Below, piece after piece: positions 22,098-32,889 of a DNA stretch of 64,000 nucleotides. Source of the DNA: Thysanoteuthis rhombus (taxonomy: Eukaryota > Mollusca > Cephalopoda > Oegopsida > Thysanoteuthidae). Location of the stretch: NCBI GenBank assembly GCA_963457665.1, contig OY735207.1:58752613-58816612 (forward strand). The letters run 5' to 3'. The notes below the pieces were generated by a model, which worked only from the letters and a program-made list of their open reading frames with translations, did not search any database and was not told the DNA's origin. The stretch's first letter is position 1. Each line of letters opens with the position of its first letter. Made by a program: the position numbers and the translations under genes.

Positions 22098-22390
22098 TAT
22101 ACATATATATATATATCATCATCATCATTTAACATTCTAGGTCGACTACGGCACCAAGTCTGAGAAAGTTATGAATCAATCTTTTCCTCATAGCTTTGGG
22201 TCAAATAGTGGGTCTGTCTAGTCTCTGTCACCTTAAGGAGGCAAACAATCTAAGATAAGGGCAACTCTGAATTCAGAACCTGCTCCCCAGGGAATGGTGG
22301 CGACTATTGAACTCCATTACCTTTCTCGAAAGTACTATTACGAAGTGATTGTGAATAGCCTCGTTCGAACTTGGCTCGCTATTTTTATTA
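22098..22390 (-). mobile_element. unclassified element with (GAT)n tail
   Basis: Read on the minus strand, about 255 bp (GAGAAAGGTAATGGAGTTC, GGTGACAGAGACTAGACAGA, GATTGATTCATAAC, ACTTGGTGCCGTAGTCGACC) ends in AATGTTAAATGATGATGATGAT. The GAT tail is of the kind seen on LINE family A, so it could be a SINE using that LINE machinery or the end of another RTE lineage. No coding sequence seen. An AT run at 22102-22116 abuts the tail. Confidence 0.45.
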
Positions 22391-22558
22391 CGTGCCCGTT
22401 AACTATTATATATCTATATGTGTATTTCATATTGCCCGTATTTCATTCTTCGATATAATTTATTTGAGTAGAATTTGATATGCATTCTTAGTATAAATGT
22501 ATTCATCTATTCGGATGCATATTTGCAAAAGAAGATTTTCGTAGATATATAAGAATTT
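22391..22558. other. spacer
   Basis: AT-rich, nothing seen. Confidence 0.35.
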
Positions 22559-22559
22559 T

Positions 22560-22760
22560 CAGTTCGACTCAGGCAGAAAGGGAACCGCCTACCAATCACT
22601 TGGTCATGATTTTAATCAGAGTAAAGAAATGTTAATGTTATGTGTCAGTTTTGCTTAACGTGACGGGAAAGACGAAGAGAAAAGAGTTTGCTCCCTTGAA
22701 GGTGATGATTGTTCTTGTTAATGTTGTAACTGCAGCAAATCTTTAGCTCAGCTTGAGCTA
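22560..22760 (+). mobile_element. tRNA-derived SINE, copy 2
   Basis: Aligns to 6340-6525 over its length: TTCGACTCAGGCAGAAAGGG (box A region), CTTGGTCATGATTTTAATCAG (box B region), AAAGAAATGTTAATG, and GTGATGATTGTTCTTGTT. It is diverged by roughly 30% from copy 1. Confidence 0.5.
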
Positions 22761-23305
22761 AAATTCTTAACAATTGGACAAAGTGTAGTCGAATACATGG
22801 CCATCTTGGTAAATCACTATAATAAAGTAAATGGTGTTATTACTTCTTGTCTCATAGCAGGCACATATTAGAATGTTTGAAGTTGTGGAAACATCGCCTA
22901 AGGATGGACAAAATGAACAATGACAAAAATTAATTTCGCTATGGAAAGGATATTTTCAATAGGGAAAACTATTTGTCTATAGATTTGGGAAGAGCCATCA
23001 ACATTGCAACTTTTTTTTAAGACCATCTAATCTCTTCTTCGAACCTTTGATGTTGACACAGAATTACCGTTGTCAACATCAAAGATGTGAAAGAAAGATT
23101 GCATCGTCCAAAAAAGAAGTTGGAAAATATTCAAAAATTTGCACGTTAGCAGGATTATAGAGAAAAAAAAACGAAAAGAAAAAAATGAGTATTCAGAGTG
23201 AACATCTTCGGGGAAAAAAACTGATTTAATAGATTTGATTTGTAAAATTTCTGTATATTCCCTTGTTTTGATTATCAAAAGTAAGCATCTGTCATATGAA
23301 TCAAC
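22761..23305. other. AT-rich sequence, nothing recognised
   Basis: A 15-bp word GTTGACACAGAATTACCGTTGTCAAC at 23051-23076 contains a small inverted repeat (GTTGACA / TGTCAAC). No gene. Confidence 0.35.
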
Positions 23306-23448
23306 ACATACATATATATATGTACATGTGAGTGTGTGTGTATGTGTGTGTGTGTAGACTAAACTATATATCTATGTATATATATATATATGTATATATA
23401 TATGGAGAGAGAGTGAGAAATAAAGAGAGAAAGGTATGGACAAACTGG

Positions 23449-23516
<68 letters not shown>

Positions 23517-23640
23517 TGAACATAGATAGATAGATAGATAGATATGAACAGTGGGATAGATATGGACAGATAGATTGATATGAAGATGCAATAGATAGAT
23601 AGATAGATAATTAGATAGATAGGTATGAACAGACTAATAA
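23306..23640. repeat. compound AT, TG and (GATA)n region
   Basis: Short AT and TG tracts at 23306-23402, a GAGAGAAA stretch, then pure GATA at 23452-23515, followed by GATA blocks separated by GAACAG-type spacers as at 2.6 kb. Confidence 0.85.
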
Positions 23641-23975
23641 ATAGATAGACAACTGAAACTGATGAAGATGAGGACTGGGTTGAAATTTACTTCTTGAATT
23701 GTTAATTGATGCAAATTAAATTTTGATCGGGTTTGTTTGTCGGAAATTCACTTATTTTAATTCCTTTCTTTTCAATTCAATTCAAGTCACATTTAAATAT
23801 TTGATTATTCAATAAAAATCCAATTAACAATATGACATGAAATTCTTTCCTTTTTCAATGTTGTGTACGTAAAACAAATTTTCTGCCTTTCCACTCCATC
23901 CCAGCGAATAAACTCTACTTAATTAACCGAAAGAGAATCCTAAAGGAAAAATATTGGATAATTTAAATATTAAGA
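23641..23975. other. AT-rich sequence, nothing recognised
   Basis: No feature identified. Confidence 0.35.
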
Positions 23976-24180
23976 TTGGAAGCACCCAGAGAGTGCATAC
24001 TTCTGCCAATACGTTCGTCACTCGAAATCAAAAACATTTTCTGGATCCAACCCAAACAGTTTTCAAAATTTCCATCCACCCGTGTTGAACTCTTCCACAA
24101 AATTTCATCGAAATACATTGCAAAAATTCTGAAGATATCGCTTGGACTACCATATACCTATACACAGAATTTAATATAAA
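23976..24180 (+). repeat. dispersed repeat with CAAAATTTCATCGAAAT core
   Basis: TTCTGGATCCAACCC, CACAAAATTTCATCGAAATACATTG and TCTGAAGATATCG form a recognisable dispersed repeat. The minus-strand form of this core resembles the units at 1-1505 and 37800-37935. Its 67-codon frame is unlikely to be a gene. Confidence 0.4.
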
Positions 24181-24520
24181 GGTAATAAATGTGAGTTTTT
24201 CTCGTAGTTAAAAACAATTTAAACCCCACAAACTATGACAAGAATATTATGAGAATAAGGATTTTTTTAAAAAAGAGACCAAAATATCTAACGTAACGAA
24301 TAATGAATCAAAAACTTAATATTCAACGCATGGAGCAAACGTAAGCAAAAAAAGGAAAAAGAAATTCTAATAAAGTCAGGTGAGGTCTCCCAACCAGAAA
24401 ATAGACACACCTCCGAATAATGTTCTGAATGGAGATCCAAATGACCAAAAAGGCAGAAACACATATGTGTAGTGAATTCACTATTTCACCACTTTTAGAG
24501 CTGTACTGTAACTATACATA
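24181..24520. other. AT-rich sequence with a fragment of the foldback element
   Basis: GGCAGAAACACATATGTGTAGTGAATTCACTA at 24451-24483 matches the right arm of the inverted repeat at 29573-29617. The rest is unrecognised. Confidence 0.4.
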
Positions 24521-24523
24521 TAT

Positions 24524-24600
<77 letters not shown>

Positions 24601-24665
24601 ATTAAACGAGAAAAATGTTTTTTTCTGAGCGAATAACGTTGTTTTTTTTATCAAAATTGAATTGG

Positions 24666-24701
<36 letters not shown>
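24521..24701. repeat. (CA)n(AT)n and second (AT)n
   Basis: CA at 24523-24542 and AT at 24543-24600, a 66-bp unique spacer, then AT at 24668-24701. Confidence 0.9.
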
Positions 24702-24703
<2 letters not shown>

Positions 24704-24704
24704 C

Positions 24705-25435
24705 AACTGTTAATTTTGTTGCCAGTGTTCTCTAAGGTCCACCAGGCAAGCATGGTTTTTGAGTCCACACACACAGAAGTCAGAAACCAACGCTATGTCA
24801 GCAGACATGAGAGAATAGCCCGAGGCTCTTGAGGACGGCATCGCCTTCCCAAGCTGCGGCAAGCTCTGCGTATCACACCTTTGGCCTGAAAAGTCACCAA
24901 GGAAGTTGTTGACGCCGAGGTCAACACCTTGATCAGTTATTAGAGCCAAAGATAAATCAGTCTTGAAGTAACCAAAGATTGATGCCAAGAGAAGAAATAG
25001 TGAACGCCTTCGTTGATATCGATTGACTGCCTCAAGTAAGAGTTATCTTTAAAAATATATGTAGATACTACTTTATTCTAACCGATACCAACATTGCTCC
25101 GGCGATAAACCCAAGGAGAGCCTGGTCGAGGAAATTCTTTTTTCAGAGGGCCTAATGACGCTTGTTGGTAAGCAACCTTCTGAAGATAAAGGCAAAACCC
25201 CAGATAGGGACCTGGAACCCTATTAGAAACCGGATAATGAACACAAGTGGTGGACTGAAACCCACCGGGGGAAAAGAACAGTCTCAAAGCCAAAGGAAAC
25301 TTTGAGAAAACTAGTCGGAGGTGTCGCTCGGGCGACCGGGCTGGCATGAACCCAACTGGGAGAGGTTGCCCAGAACTGAGTGCGCTGGAGCATCATTGAT
25401 GTGACCCTAATCTCCACAGGGTGTTTACATGAATA
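24705..25435. other. GC-richer island, probable decayed transposon
   Basis: Base composition is close to 50% GC, against about one third in the surrounding DNA. Interrupted plus-strand frames run at 24795-24960 (EDGIAFPSCGKL) and 25085-25420 (EEILFSEGLMTLVGKQPSED, then QLGEVAQN and VRWSIIDVT). The last block weakly resembles the AQDRxxWR-type end of LINE proteins. Overlapping minus-strand frames of 89-92 codons exist as well. Identity unresolved. Confidence 0.35.
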
Positions 25436-25989
25436 AACAAGCAAAACAATTTATTTTTCAGCAAATTTACCCGTGCTGTCAGGAATGGCGCCATATTTGA
25501 AATATATGGGTGCACTTTGCATTTTATATCTTTTCCTTTATATATCTAATAAAGAATTGTCCAACGTTCCTCCCTGAAAATTGTATCTTACCCAAAAACA
25601 CTGTAAGTTCCGTGATTTTTTCCGCTAAACATATTTTCAAACATCAAAAAGTATCGTTTGAAACTTTTGAATATGGAAGACTAAAACGGTCGTATCATTA
25701 TCGTTCTTTGTCTACATACTGAAATCAGGCCAGTTAAAATTATTCTTCTTCTCTTTTCTACACTGACTGCATAGGAGGTCATTTTTGTTTTTAGAATTCA
25801 TACAATGTTACATAAAAGGTGGATAAAACATATTTTCCTACGGAAACTGCAAGGTTAACTAAACCAATGTTGACAAAACAACCAGTTGTATTTTAACTAT
25901 TAAATAAACTACTTTACCTCCCATAAGCACATATAATTACTTATGTGCTTTTCAAATGTTAGGAAACCATTCATTAAAGAATTTGTCCT
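25436..25989. other. AT-rich sequence, nothing recognised
   Basis: A 70-codon frame at 25510-25722 has no motif. Confidence 0.4.
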
Positions 25990-26590
25990 AATCAACCTTT
26001 TGGCATCTATTGTTGCGCATAAACCTTCCCCATGATTCACTAGATCACTCTATCGTGGGCATCATGGAGCCAATATTTTCTGAATTTGTCTAACTCATCA
26101 CATCCTCTTTTTTTCTGTCAGCTATAATTTCGTGTATGATTTCTCGTGGTCCATATTGTGAGTCGTGTTGTTCAGCAGTTGTCTGATATTCGTGCAACAT
26201 GCCCATTCTATTGTCATTTGAGTTTTCTAATTGTTTCTGTGATATCTCAGACTCCTGTCTTTTCTCAAGTATAGTGTGTTGTCTCATGATCTCTCAGTGT
26301 GAGGTTGAATATGATGTGCGTGTCACATGACTCTCAGTTTGAGGGGAAATCTTTTGGTTATGTTCCATGTTTCAGTCCTACAGGTGACTAAAGTAACGAT
26401 GCATTGATTGTATACCCCTTCTTCTTATGATTAGTGGGATATCCTTGTTCTTGAAAGTCGATCTACCAAAAGTTGGCCAACTTAAGTGTAAATTTTTGCT
26501 TGATGTCTTCTCTTTCAGAGGATTTTTTGGAGATTTGTTGTCTTACATAGATGTAGTTAAACTCTTTCAGCTCTCTGTTTAATCAAAGAA
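25990..26590 (-). pseudogene. LINE family A (RTE-like) fragment, copy A5
   Basis: Minus-strand reading from 26590 down: YIYVRQQISKKSSEREDIKQ, LANF and STFKNKDIPL, ET.NITKRFPLKL, then RQHTILEKRQES, TIRKLK, GHVARISDNC, DKFRKYWLHDAHDRV and IMGKVYAQ. This spans most of the post-RT ORF2 half down to the shared 3' end, with stops throughout. Little or no GAT tail remains. The antisense frame is irrelevant. Confidence 0.75.
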
Positions 26591-27490
26591 TTAACAAATA
26601 GAAAAATAGTTTAAACCGAAAAAATAGTTTAAACCTGTTACTTTTCTCTGAGTACTAAAATTTACTGCCATTATTACGTTTCTAGCTTGAAGTTTAGATT
26701 TACTTTGTCTAAATTTGCTCACCTATTTCGATTTATTTGGAGTAAATCAGACAGTAATCGGAAGTGCACGTTGTTTAGGATGTGTCTACTGAAACAACTT
26801 ATTTGATGATGATAAATAAGGTGTTGTTTTAGAGCGCAAATACACGGCCTCCGGGTGGATATCTCAAGTTATTTGAAGCTAACAAACCGTAAAATCGCTA
26901 GTTAAGTAACGATGATAAGATTTTCAGCTATAAGCTCTATTAAGGTAGGCATTGCCGCTTATAGAGCGCTTATTTCCTACTAATACGAATATAATTGAGA
27001 TTTGCGTTTTTGTGAGCTTGGATTATAGTGTCATTTCAACCATCTTCAAAATTCAGCATTTTTACAGAGTCATCATAAACAGAAATTTTAGTTCCACTTC
27101 ACCATCATATGGTAACCTACTCAAAGATATTATAGCTAGTTGTGTCTCTTCGTGTGACAGAGAAAAAACTTTTGAAAAATAAACATTACGTATGGATTTT
27201 CCACAGAGTCAGGGCTTCATAGAGGTATGACAGTTTCCAAAACTATAAAATTGGGTTTAAAATTGATATCATTGAATCTTGACATGTGTGCAGGAGATCA
27301 TTATGATGAATTAAAACCGTCCACATGAAAACAAATTACGTATATCTCATTGAATCAAAGAAAAATGCAAGTGTAACGTAATCTTTATAAGGGAGATGTT
27401 CCATCATTGTTGATGTGTGTGTAATATAAAGAAAGTGTAAAAACAGAGGGTATTATTCTGGTATAGTATGCATATCAAAGTAAAGATAGG
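26591..27490. other. AT-rich sequence, nothing recognised
   Basis: A 76-codon frame at 26952-27182 has no known motif. Confidence 0.4.
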
Positions 27491-27492
27491 CC

Positions 27493-28372
27493 ACTTCATC
27501 CCCTGCATTCCTCCAACTTAATGTCTCAAGATATGTCTATCTGCTATCTCTAAAGAATGTTATTGCCTTGTGTACATCAGTTTTATTGCCTTTAGTGTTT
27601 TTGTGTAGGTCTTTGTACATGCATTATAATGAGTTGGTGCATGGAAATGTAATGTTCAAGGTGTAAATGTGTTATTCAAGTGTATGAGTAAAATAAGGTG
27701 TAAGTACCTACAGAGGAATTTCAGTAGATTTTCAGGTCACCCAAAACACATCAGAGCCGTCAGCTCACACGTCTATCCGGTGTCGTGTCAAAGAAGGAAG
27801 TGGTAGAGATTCGAACATGGCGCTAAGGCAATGTGACTGTATTAAAGGTTCTGATTGGCTTCGCCATTTTTAGTCATTGAACCGTGAACATTCTTCCGAT
27901 TTTCATTCACTCCTGATGATCTGAAATGATACTTTTTTCTTTTAATCTTGATTTTCTATTGATAATTTGAATCACAACAGCTTCACCGTCCCTTTAAAAT
28001 AGCAGTTTTTTTTTCAATAAGATCGATCAATTCCTAATTTTTATTCTTATGCCAGGTCATATCTTTAGAAGAAGAAACACTGATTCAGATAGTATTGCCA
28101 TCACGAAACATGAACCCTGGGCTTTCCCCGGATGTTTTTTTTTTCTCCATTCTTCCCTCCTTCCAATAAGTTTTATCGCAGAGAAAGCTTGCAGTTCTGC
28201 TCTTTGCCAGGTCCAGGGAGGGAATTATTCATACTATCCCCACTTTTTGAAGTATAGGTGGATCACATTCATTTACTTCACCCCTCCACTTTAACGTCTC
28301 AAAGTATGTTTGTCCACTATTTCTGAAAGATTTTATAGCCTCTCGTGTTCAGTTTTATAGCTTTGAGTGTTT
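27493..28372. repeat. two diverged direct copies about 770 bp apart
   Basis: 27500-27600 (CCTCCAACTTAATGTCTCAAG, TGTCTATCTGCTATCTCT, ATCAGTTTTATTGCCTTTAGTG) resembles 28275-28372 (CCTCCACTTTAACGTCTCAAAG, TTTGTCCACTATTTCT, TTCAGTTTTATAGCTTTGAGTG). The intervening DNA is unrecognised, except that CATATCTTTAG and CAGGTC words hint the repeat may be longer. Confidence 0.5.
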
Positions 28373-28870
28373 GAGAGTTCAATTTTGGCAAGGTTTGATT
28401 GTTTTCCAGCTGGTGGTTCAAACAAAATGATTGAATCATACTTAAGTAAGCAATGACAGAAGTTGTTGAGGAAAGAATTAGTATATGTCAGTGATAGTAG
28501 TAACAGTAAAAATACCATTATTAGTAAGAACACTAATAATGAATAGAGAATACATACATGGTAATCTTTGTATGCGATTTACATCTGTAGTGTTTGTTCA
28601 ACATTGAAAAATATACATAATTTTTTATAGGGCTTTTGTATGGAAATTTGATGAAATTTACAAGCACATCGGTATAGAGGAACATTTTTTGGTGTATATT
28701 ATTTTACATAAAATATATTAACACTATTTGTTTTAAAATATATCCACGGTGTAATTCTAGGATTTAACATTTTATACATTGTTTGGTTTGATATGAGAAA
28801 CAATCAATGAAGACTTTACACCCTTACTATTCTATTCTTGTGATCATGGTGAGAAAAAAATCAACTCCAA

Positions 28871-28871
<1 letters not shown>
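28373..28871. other. AT-rich sequence, nothing recognised
   Basis: No feature identified. Confidence 0.4.

Positions 28872-28872
<1 letters not shown>

Positions 28873-28930
<58 letters not shown>
28873..28930. repeat. (AT)n microsatellite
   Basis: About 29 AT units. Confidence 0.95.
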
Positions 28931-28936
<6 letters not shown>

Positions 28937-29285
28937 AAAATAACAATTTATCTTAGAATAATTTTTATAAAAACTTTTGACGAGCAACGTAGAGCGGTTG
29001 AATCCGTGGATTTAGTTATTTCACCGAATCAAAATAAAATAACAAAACTATTTATAGACAACAAATAACTTCAGAATAATTTTGTCATTCTCGTGACGAT
29101 ATCGTTCCAGCATTCTTCTCATCAGAGAAATGCAAGTGAAAAAATCTATTTCAGTTAATTTTAGATACTGGCCTTTTAACAGTAACTTTAAAATTAATTA
29201 CATCAAAACCAAAAATAATCCAGTTCTCTTGATGAATGTTTGAACCAAAAATCACGTGTTGGGTGATTTTTCTGGCAAATGTTTA

Positions 29286-29286
<1 letters not shown>
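28931..29286. other. unique spacer between AT arrays
   Basis: No gene. Contains ATTCTCGTGACGATATCG and is otherwise AT-rich. Confidence 0.35.

Positions 29287-29346
<60 letters not shown>
29287..29346. repeat. (AT)n microsatellite
   Basis: About 30 AT units. Confidence 0.95.
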
Positions 29347-29349
<3 letters not shown>

Positions 29350-29508
29350 TATGTGGTACAAATCAGGCTAGCAGTATAACATAATATAATAATACATCGA
29401 TAATATAAAGCCACTTCTGAAATGTAATGGATTTATTTCATAGAGTGCTCGATACATACAACTTTTTACTCTTGAAGTGAAGTTGTTTTAGAGTAGAGCT
29501 GGAAATGA

Positions 29509-29617
29509 ATAGTAGAATGTGGATTTGCTACACATACTAGCTCATATTTCTGCCTTCTTCGGGCTTCATCAGGGCAGAAACATGAGCTATTTGTGTAGCG
29601 AATTCACATTCTACTAT
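29509..29617. repeat. long inverted repeat (foldback), arms about 45 bp
   Basis: The left arm (29509-29554) begins ATAGTAGAATGTGG and ends TTTCTGCC. The right arm (29573-29617) begins GGCAGAAACATGAGCT and ends CACATTCTACTAT. About 40 of 45 positions are complementary, around an 18-base loop containing TTCGGGCTTCATC. It is followed directly by (CTAT)n(AT)n. Partial relatives lie at 24451-24483 and possibly 50915-50955, so this is a dispersed foldback element. Confidence 0.75.
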
Positions 29618-29624
29618 CTATCTA

Positions 29625-29680
<56 letters not shown>
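29618..29680. repeat. (CTAT)n(AT)n microsatellite
   Basis: Four CTAT units running into about 27 AT units, directly at the end of the foldback right arm. Confidence 0.95.
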
Positions 29681-29682
<2 letters not shown>

Positions 29683-30270
29683 TTTTCAGAAACGTTTCAT
29701 TGAATTCGCTTGATAGGTCCTGATCGATTAAGCCTTACTGTAATCCTCTTGATGATGACATATTTATCACAGTCATCGTCCGAAACGTCCATCGATTTCT
29801 TCTGATAACGTTACTCTATCAAAACTCGGGCCAACATTCGCACATAAATATTTACACCGACACTAGGTTTGCTTCCTTTAATTAAGAAACCTGTGTTTAT
29901 AATACAAAACCAATTTCAGACTGTCGTCGTAAATTAAGAGCCAAGTGATTTCCCAGCACCAACGATCGCAGTACACATGCACACATACGCATGCGCACAC
30001 AAACACACACACACAGACATATATATATAGAGAGAGATATAGATATAGATATAGGTATATTTATAATTTGGTATTCAAGACAATATAGGCTCCAGTTTAT
30101 CCTTTGGTGATATTCAAGATTATCAGACGAACAAATAATCCACGTGAATATCGGACAGATTAACCAGATCAGGTTTCTTAGATATTTGAGCCACCTAAGG
30201 TAGACGAATACTGTCAAAATGAATGTCATAAATTCTGAGAAGAAGCATTGATTTCAACATATAATGCTCG

Positions 30271-30272
<2 letters not shown>
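29681..30272. other. sequence with a compound microsatellite
   Basis: CA, AT, GA and GATATA tracts at 29996-30058. The 110-codon minus-strand frame 29897-30229 runs through this tract and has no motif. Confidence 0.4.

Positions 30273-30325
<53 letters not shown>
30273..30325. repeat. (AT)n microsatellite
   Basis: About 26 AT units. Confidence 0.95.
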
Positions 30326-30328
<3 letters not shown>

Positions 30329-31423
30329 ACAAACAAACGTCATCCCCATTCAGCAATGATATCAATATATAGGTTACGTCATTCCTTATTTTGTATAGGT
30401 ATCATCATAATGTATTGTATATGGACGTAATGCTACCATAAACACCATTCGATTTCTTAAACATATTTATTGATACTTTAAACCTAAACAACAATCACAA
30501 TAAACTTGATTTACAAAATCACAACAATTATTAAATACCATTAAATAATACATTGCTCTGGCTGAAAAATGTAAACAAAAAATAGTGATTTATCATAAAA
30601 AGATTAAGACATCAAACTTGATTATCATCAACAACTTATGTCGTAAGAGTCATCAATTAGCCAAACTAATGTCACATACGAGTTCCATTTCCCCTCAGGG
30701 CATTGTGACACCTATCATAAACATCTATCTAGCTCATATACAGGACATACTAGAACATCATTATCAAAACGCTCCACCTGCCATTGCTCACATCACAGTC
30801 CAATAAAACAAATCCGAAAATATGCAAACCACTAAGCAACAATATTACCAATCGAAAAATACTTTTGAATAACAGCTGAATACTATTTGAAATTAAGTGC
30901 ACAGATAGATTGCAAATTAAAAGCACTTGATAAAATCAAGAGGTCCCAAAATATGTTCCTAAATCAGATACTGAAAAATCAAATGTATTTCATATTTAGC
31001 TAATTGATTGATTATTGATACTTGACTAATCCATTGAATAAATACTCGAAAACATTTATTCATTAAAGATTTCTCCAAATGTAAAGAATCCACCAATGCA
31101 AGCATAACAATAAATAACGTCATTGGAACACTAATAACAACTCAAAAAAAAACATACAAGAAAAAGCAAACTGTAAATTCTGAATTCAACGGTGATAATC
31201 AAATAATGAAGATATTAAACAAGATAGAATGTTCTCCCATGATACCAAACAATACAACTCCATTCTGATACTGAAACTAGCAAATGAGGCTGCTGACAAC
31301 GCTTCATCCTATGGACAATGTTTGCATTCATTGAAACCAAAGATCCTTCACTTGTATAAAAAAAGATTATCAAATGTTTCAAAATGATGCTCTCTGTCCG
31401 TCATATTTTATGAAGAAAGAATG

Positions 31424-31430
<7 letters not shown>
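30326..31430. other. A-rich plus strand, nothing recognised
   Basis: The plus strand is A-rich from about 30480 to 31380 and has several short plus-strand frames (for example 30585-30806, 73 codons). This could be a decayed element, but I recognise no motif. Confidence 0.3.
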
Positions 31431-31431
<1 letters not shown>

Positions 31432-31460
<29 letters not shown>

Positions 31461-31485
31461 TTGTATGTGTGTGTGTGTGTGTGTA
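31432..31485 (+). repeat. (TG)n microsatellite
   Basis: About 26 TG units with one CTTGTA interruption. Confidence 0.95.
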
Positions 31486-32885
31486 ATAGGAGAAAAAGTA
31501 GAAATATTAACACAATTTGGCACGACGAGCACTCTTCAGGGGAGATCGGAAAAAACATAGAAATATGAAGGGAATTTAGAAAAAATCCTTATTTGGTATT
31601 ATTCCAAGCATCATTCAAAAATTATCCAATAAGATTTCTTTATGTTCATTTTGAAAATAGGAATCCATAGATATTAGTAGGTAAGTTGATATTGATGGTC
31701 TCCCCTTAATTACTTAGCTAGGATTGATTTTTTTTGGAGGGGAGGGAGGTTCACGTGGCTTAAATTCCTGCTTTTATTCCTTTATTTGTCTTTTTTTAAT
31801 CATTATTTGATGCTTTTTATTTCAAATTTTTTAAATAATGATCATATCAAATTGATATTTTGTTCCTCCATTGTGGAGTTTCATTTCAATGTGATTAACA
31901 TTTTGCTTTTGTGAATCTATAACTATTGGACTACCTTCTTTAAAATGTTCTGATTGTAATAAGAGAGATATTAACGTTAGATATTTGTGGTGTATGTGTT
32001 TTACTGTGTTTTTTCCGTTCAATTCCCTTATCAGCTATAAGCATAGTTTTTTCATGTGTTGTAACCGTTTCAAGTTGAGGCCTATACATATTCACTCACC
32101 ATTTTAGTTAATCCCATCAATTTTATGATAAATGCTTCTTTCTATCGTAGTATATTAGTTAGAGTTTGTATATTATTCATTATTTATTTAGAAAACATTT
32201 TATTGGTTTTTATCGGATGTATATTAAATCCAAGTTATGGATATTTTTTTAATTATATTTTTACCGCTTGGGTGGTTTTAATTTAAATTCTTTTGTATGA
32301 AGACACTTTTAACTCCCTCTGTTGAATAAATTACTTTTTTCTTTTGCGGTCAGAATTCTGAATTTTTCTTCAAAACATACGTAGCATCTACTACTGAGGC
32401 TACTGGGGGTCTGGGGTGTTTTAGTGTTGATCATTTGATAAATGGATTTAAATCTTTTATCTCCAAATTTCAGAAGTATCTCGATAATGCAGTGTTGTTT
32501 TCATGGTTGGTTTTTTGTGTAAAAGAGCTATCATGGTTGTAAAACCTAGCCTTAGATTTCCCTTTGGAATCACCGATGTAGATTTTTTCATTTGTGGTCT
32601 TTCACCTGAGAAAATCGCGATTATGTATATTGTGTTTTGTGTTGCATTTATTGTTCAATAAGTAATCCTTTTTATTTCTGCAGTTGCCGTCTTTTCTAGA
32701 TTGTTAGTTTTTTTCTTATATCTATACTTGAGATTGTTTTTTTCTGTTAGGTTATAACTTTATCCACGTTTCTGATACAGCTATTGCTAATTTTGATTGT
32801 GGCTTTTTTTTTAATATTTTGTTCAATGGCTCACCTGTAAGGATATATTCACTCATTAGCTTTAAAAACATGATATTAATATGTA
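31486..32885. other. T-rich plus strand, nothing recognised
   Basis: From about 31680 to 32880 the plus strand is strongly T-rich, the mirror image of the A-rich stretch at 30480-31380. No coding motif on either strand. Confidence 0.35.
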
Positions 32886-32889
32886 TGTT

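Noticed and set aside
27780-27830. GATTCGAACATGGCGC as a reversed tRNA-like box B of a SINE
   Set aside because: Only a single short match with no partner box or second copy.
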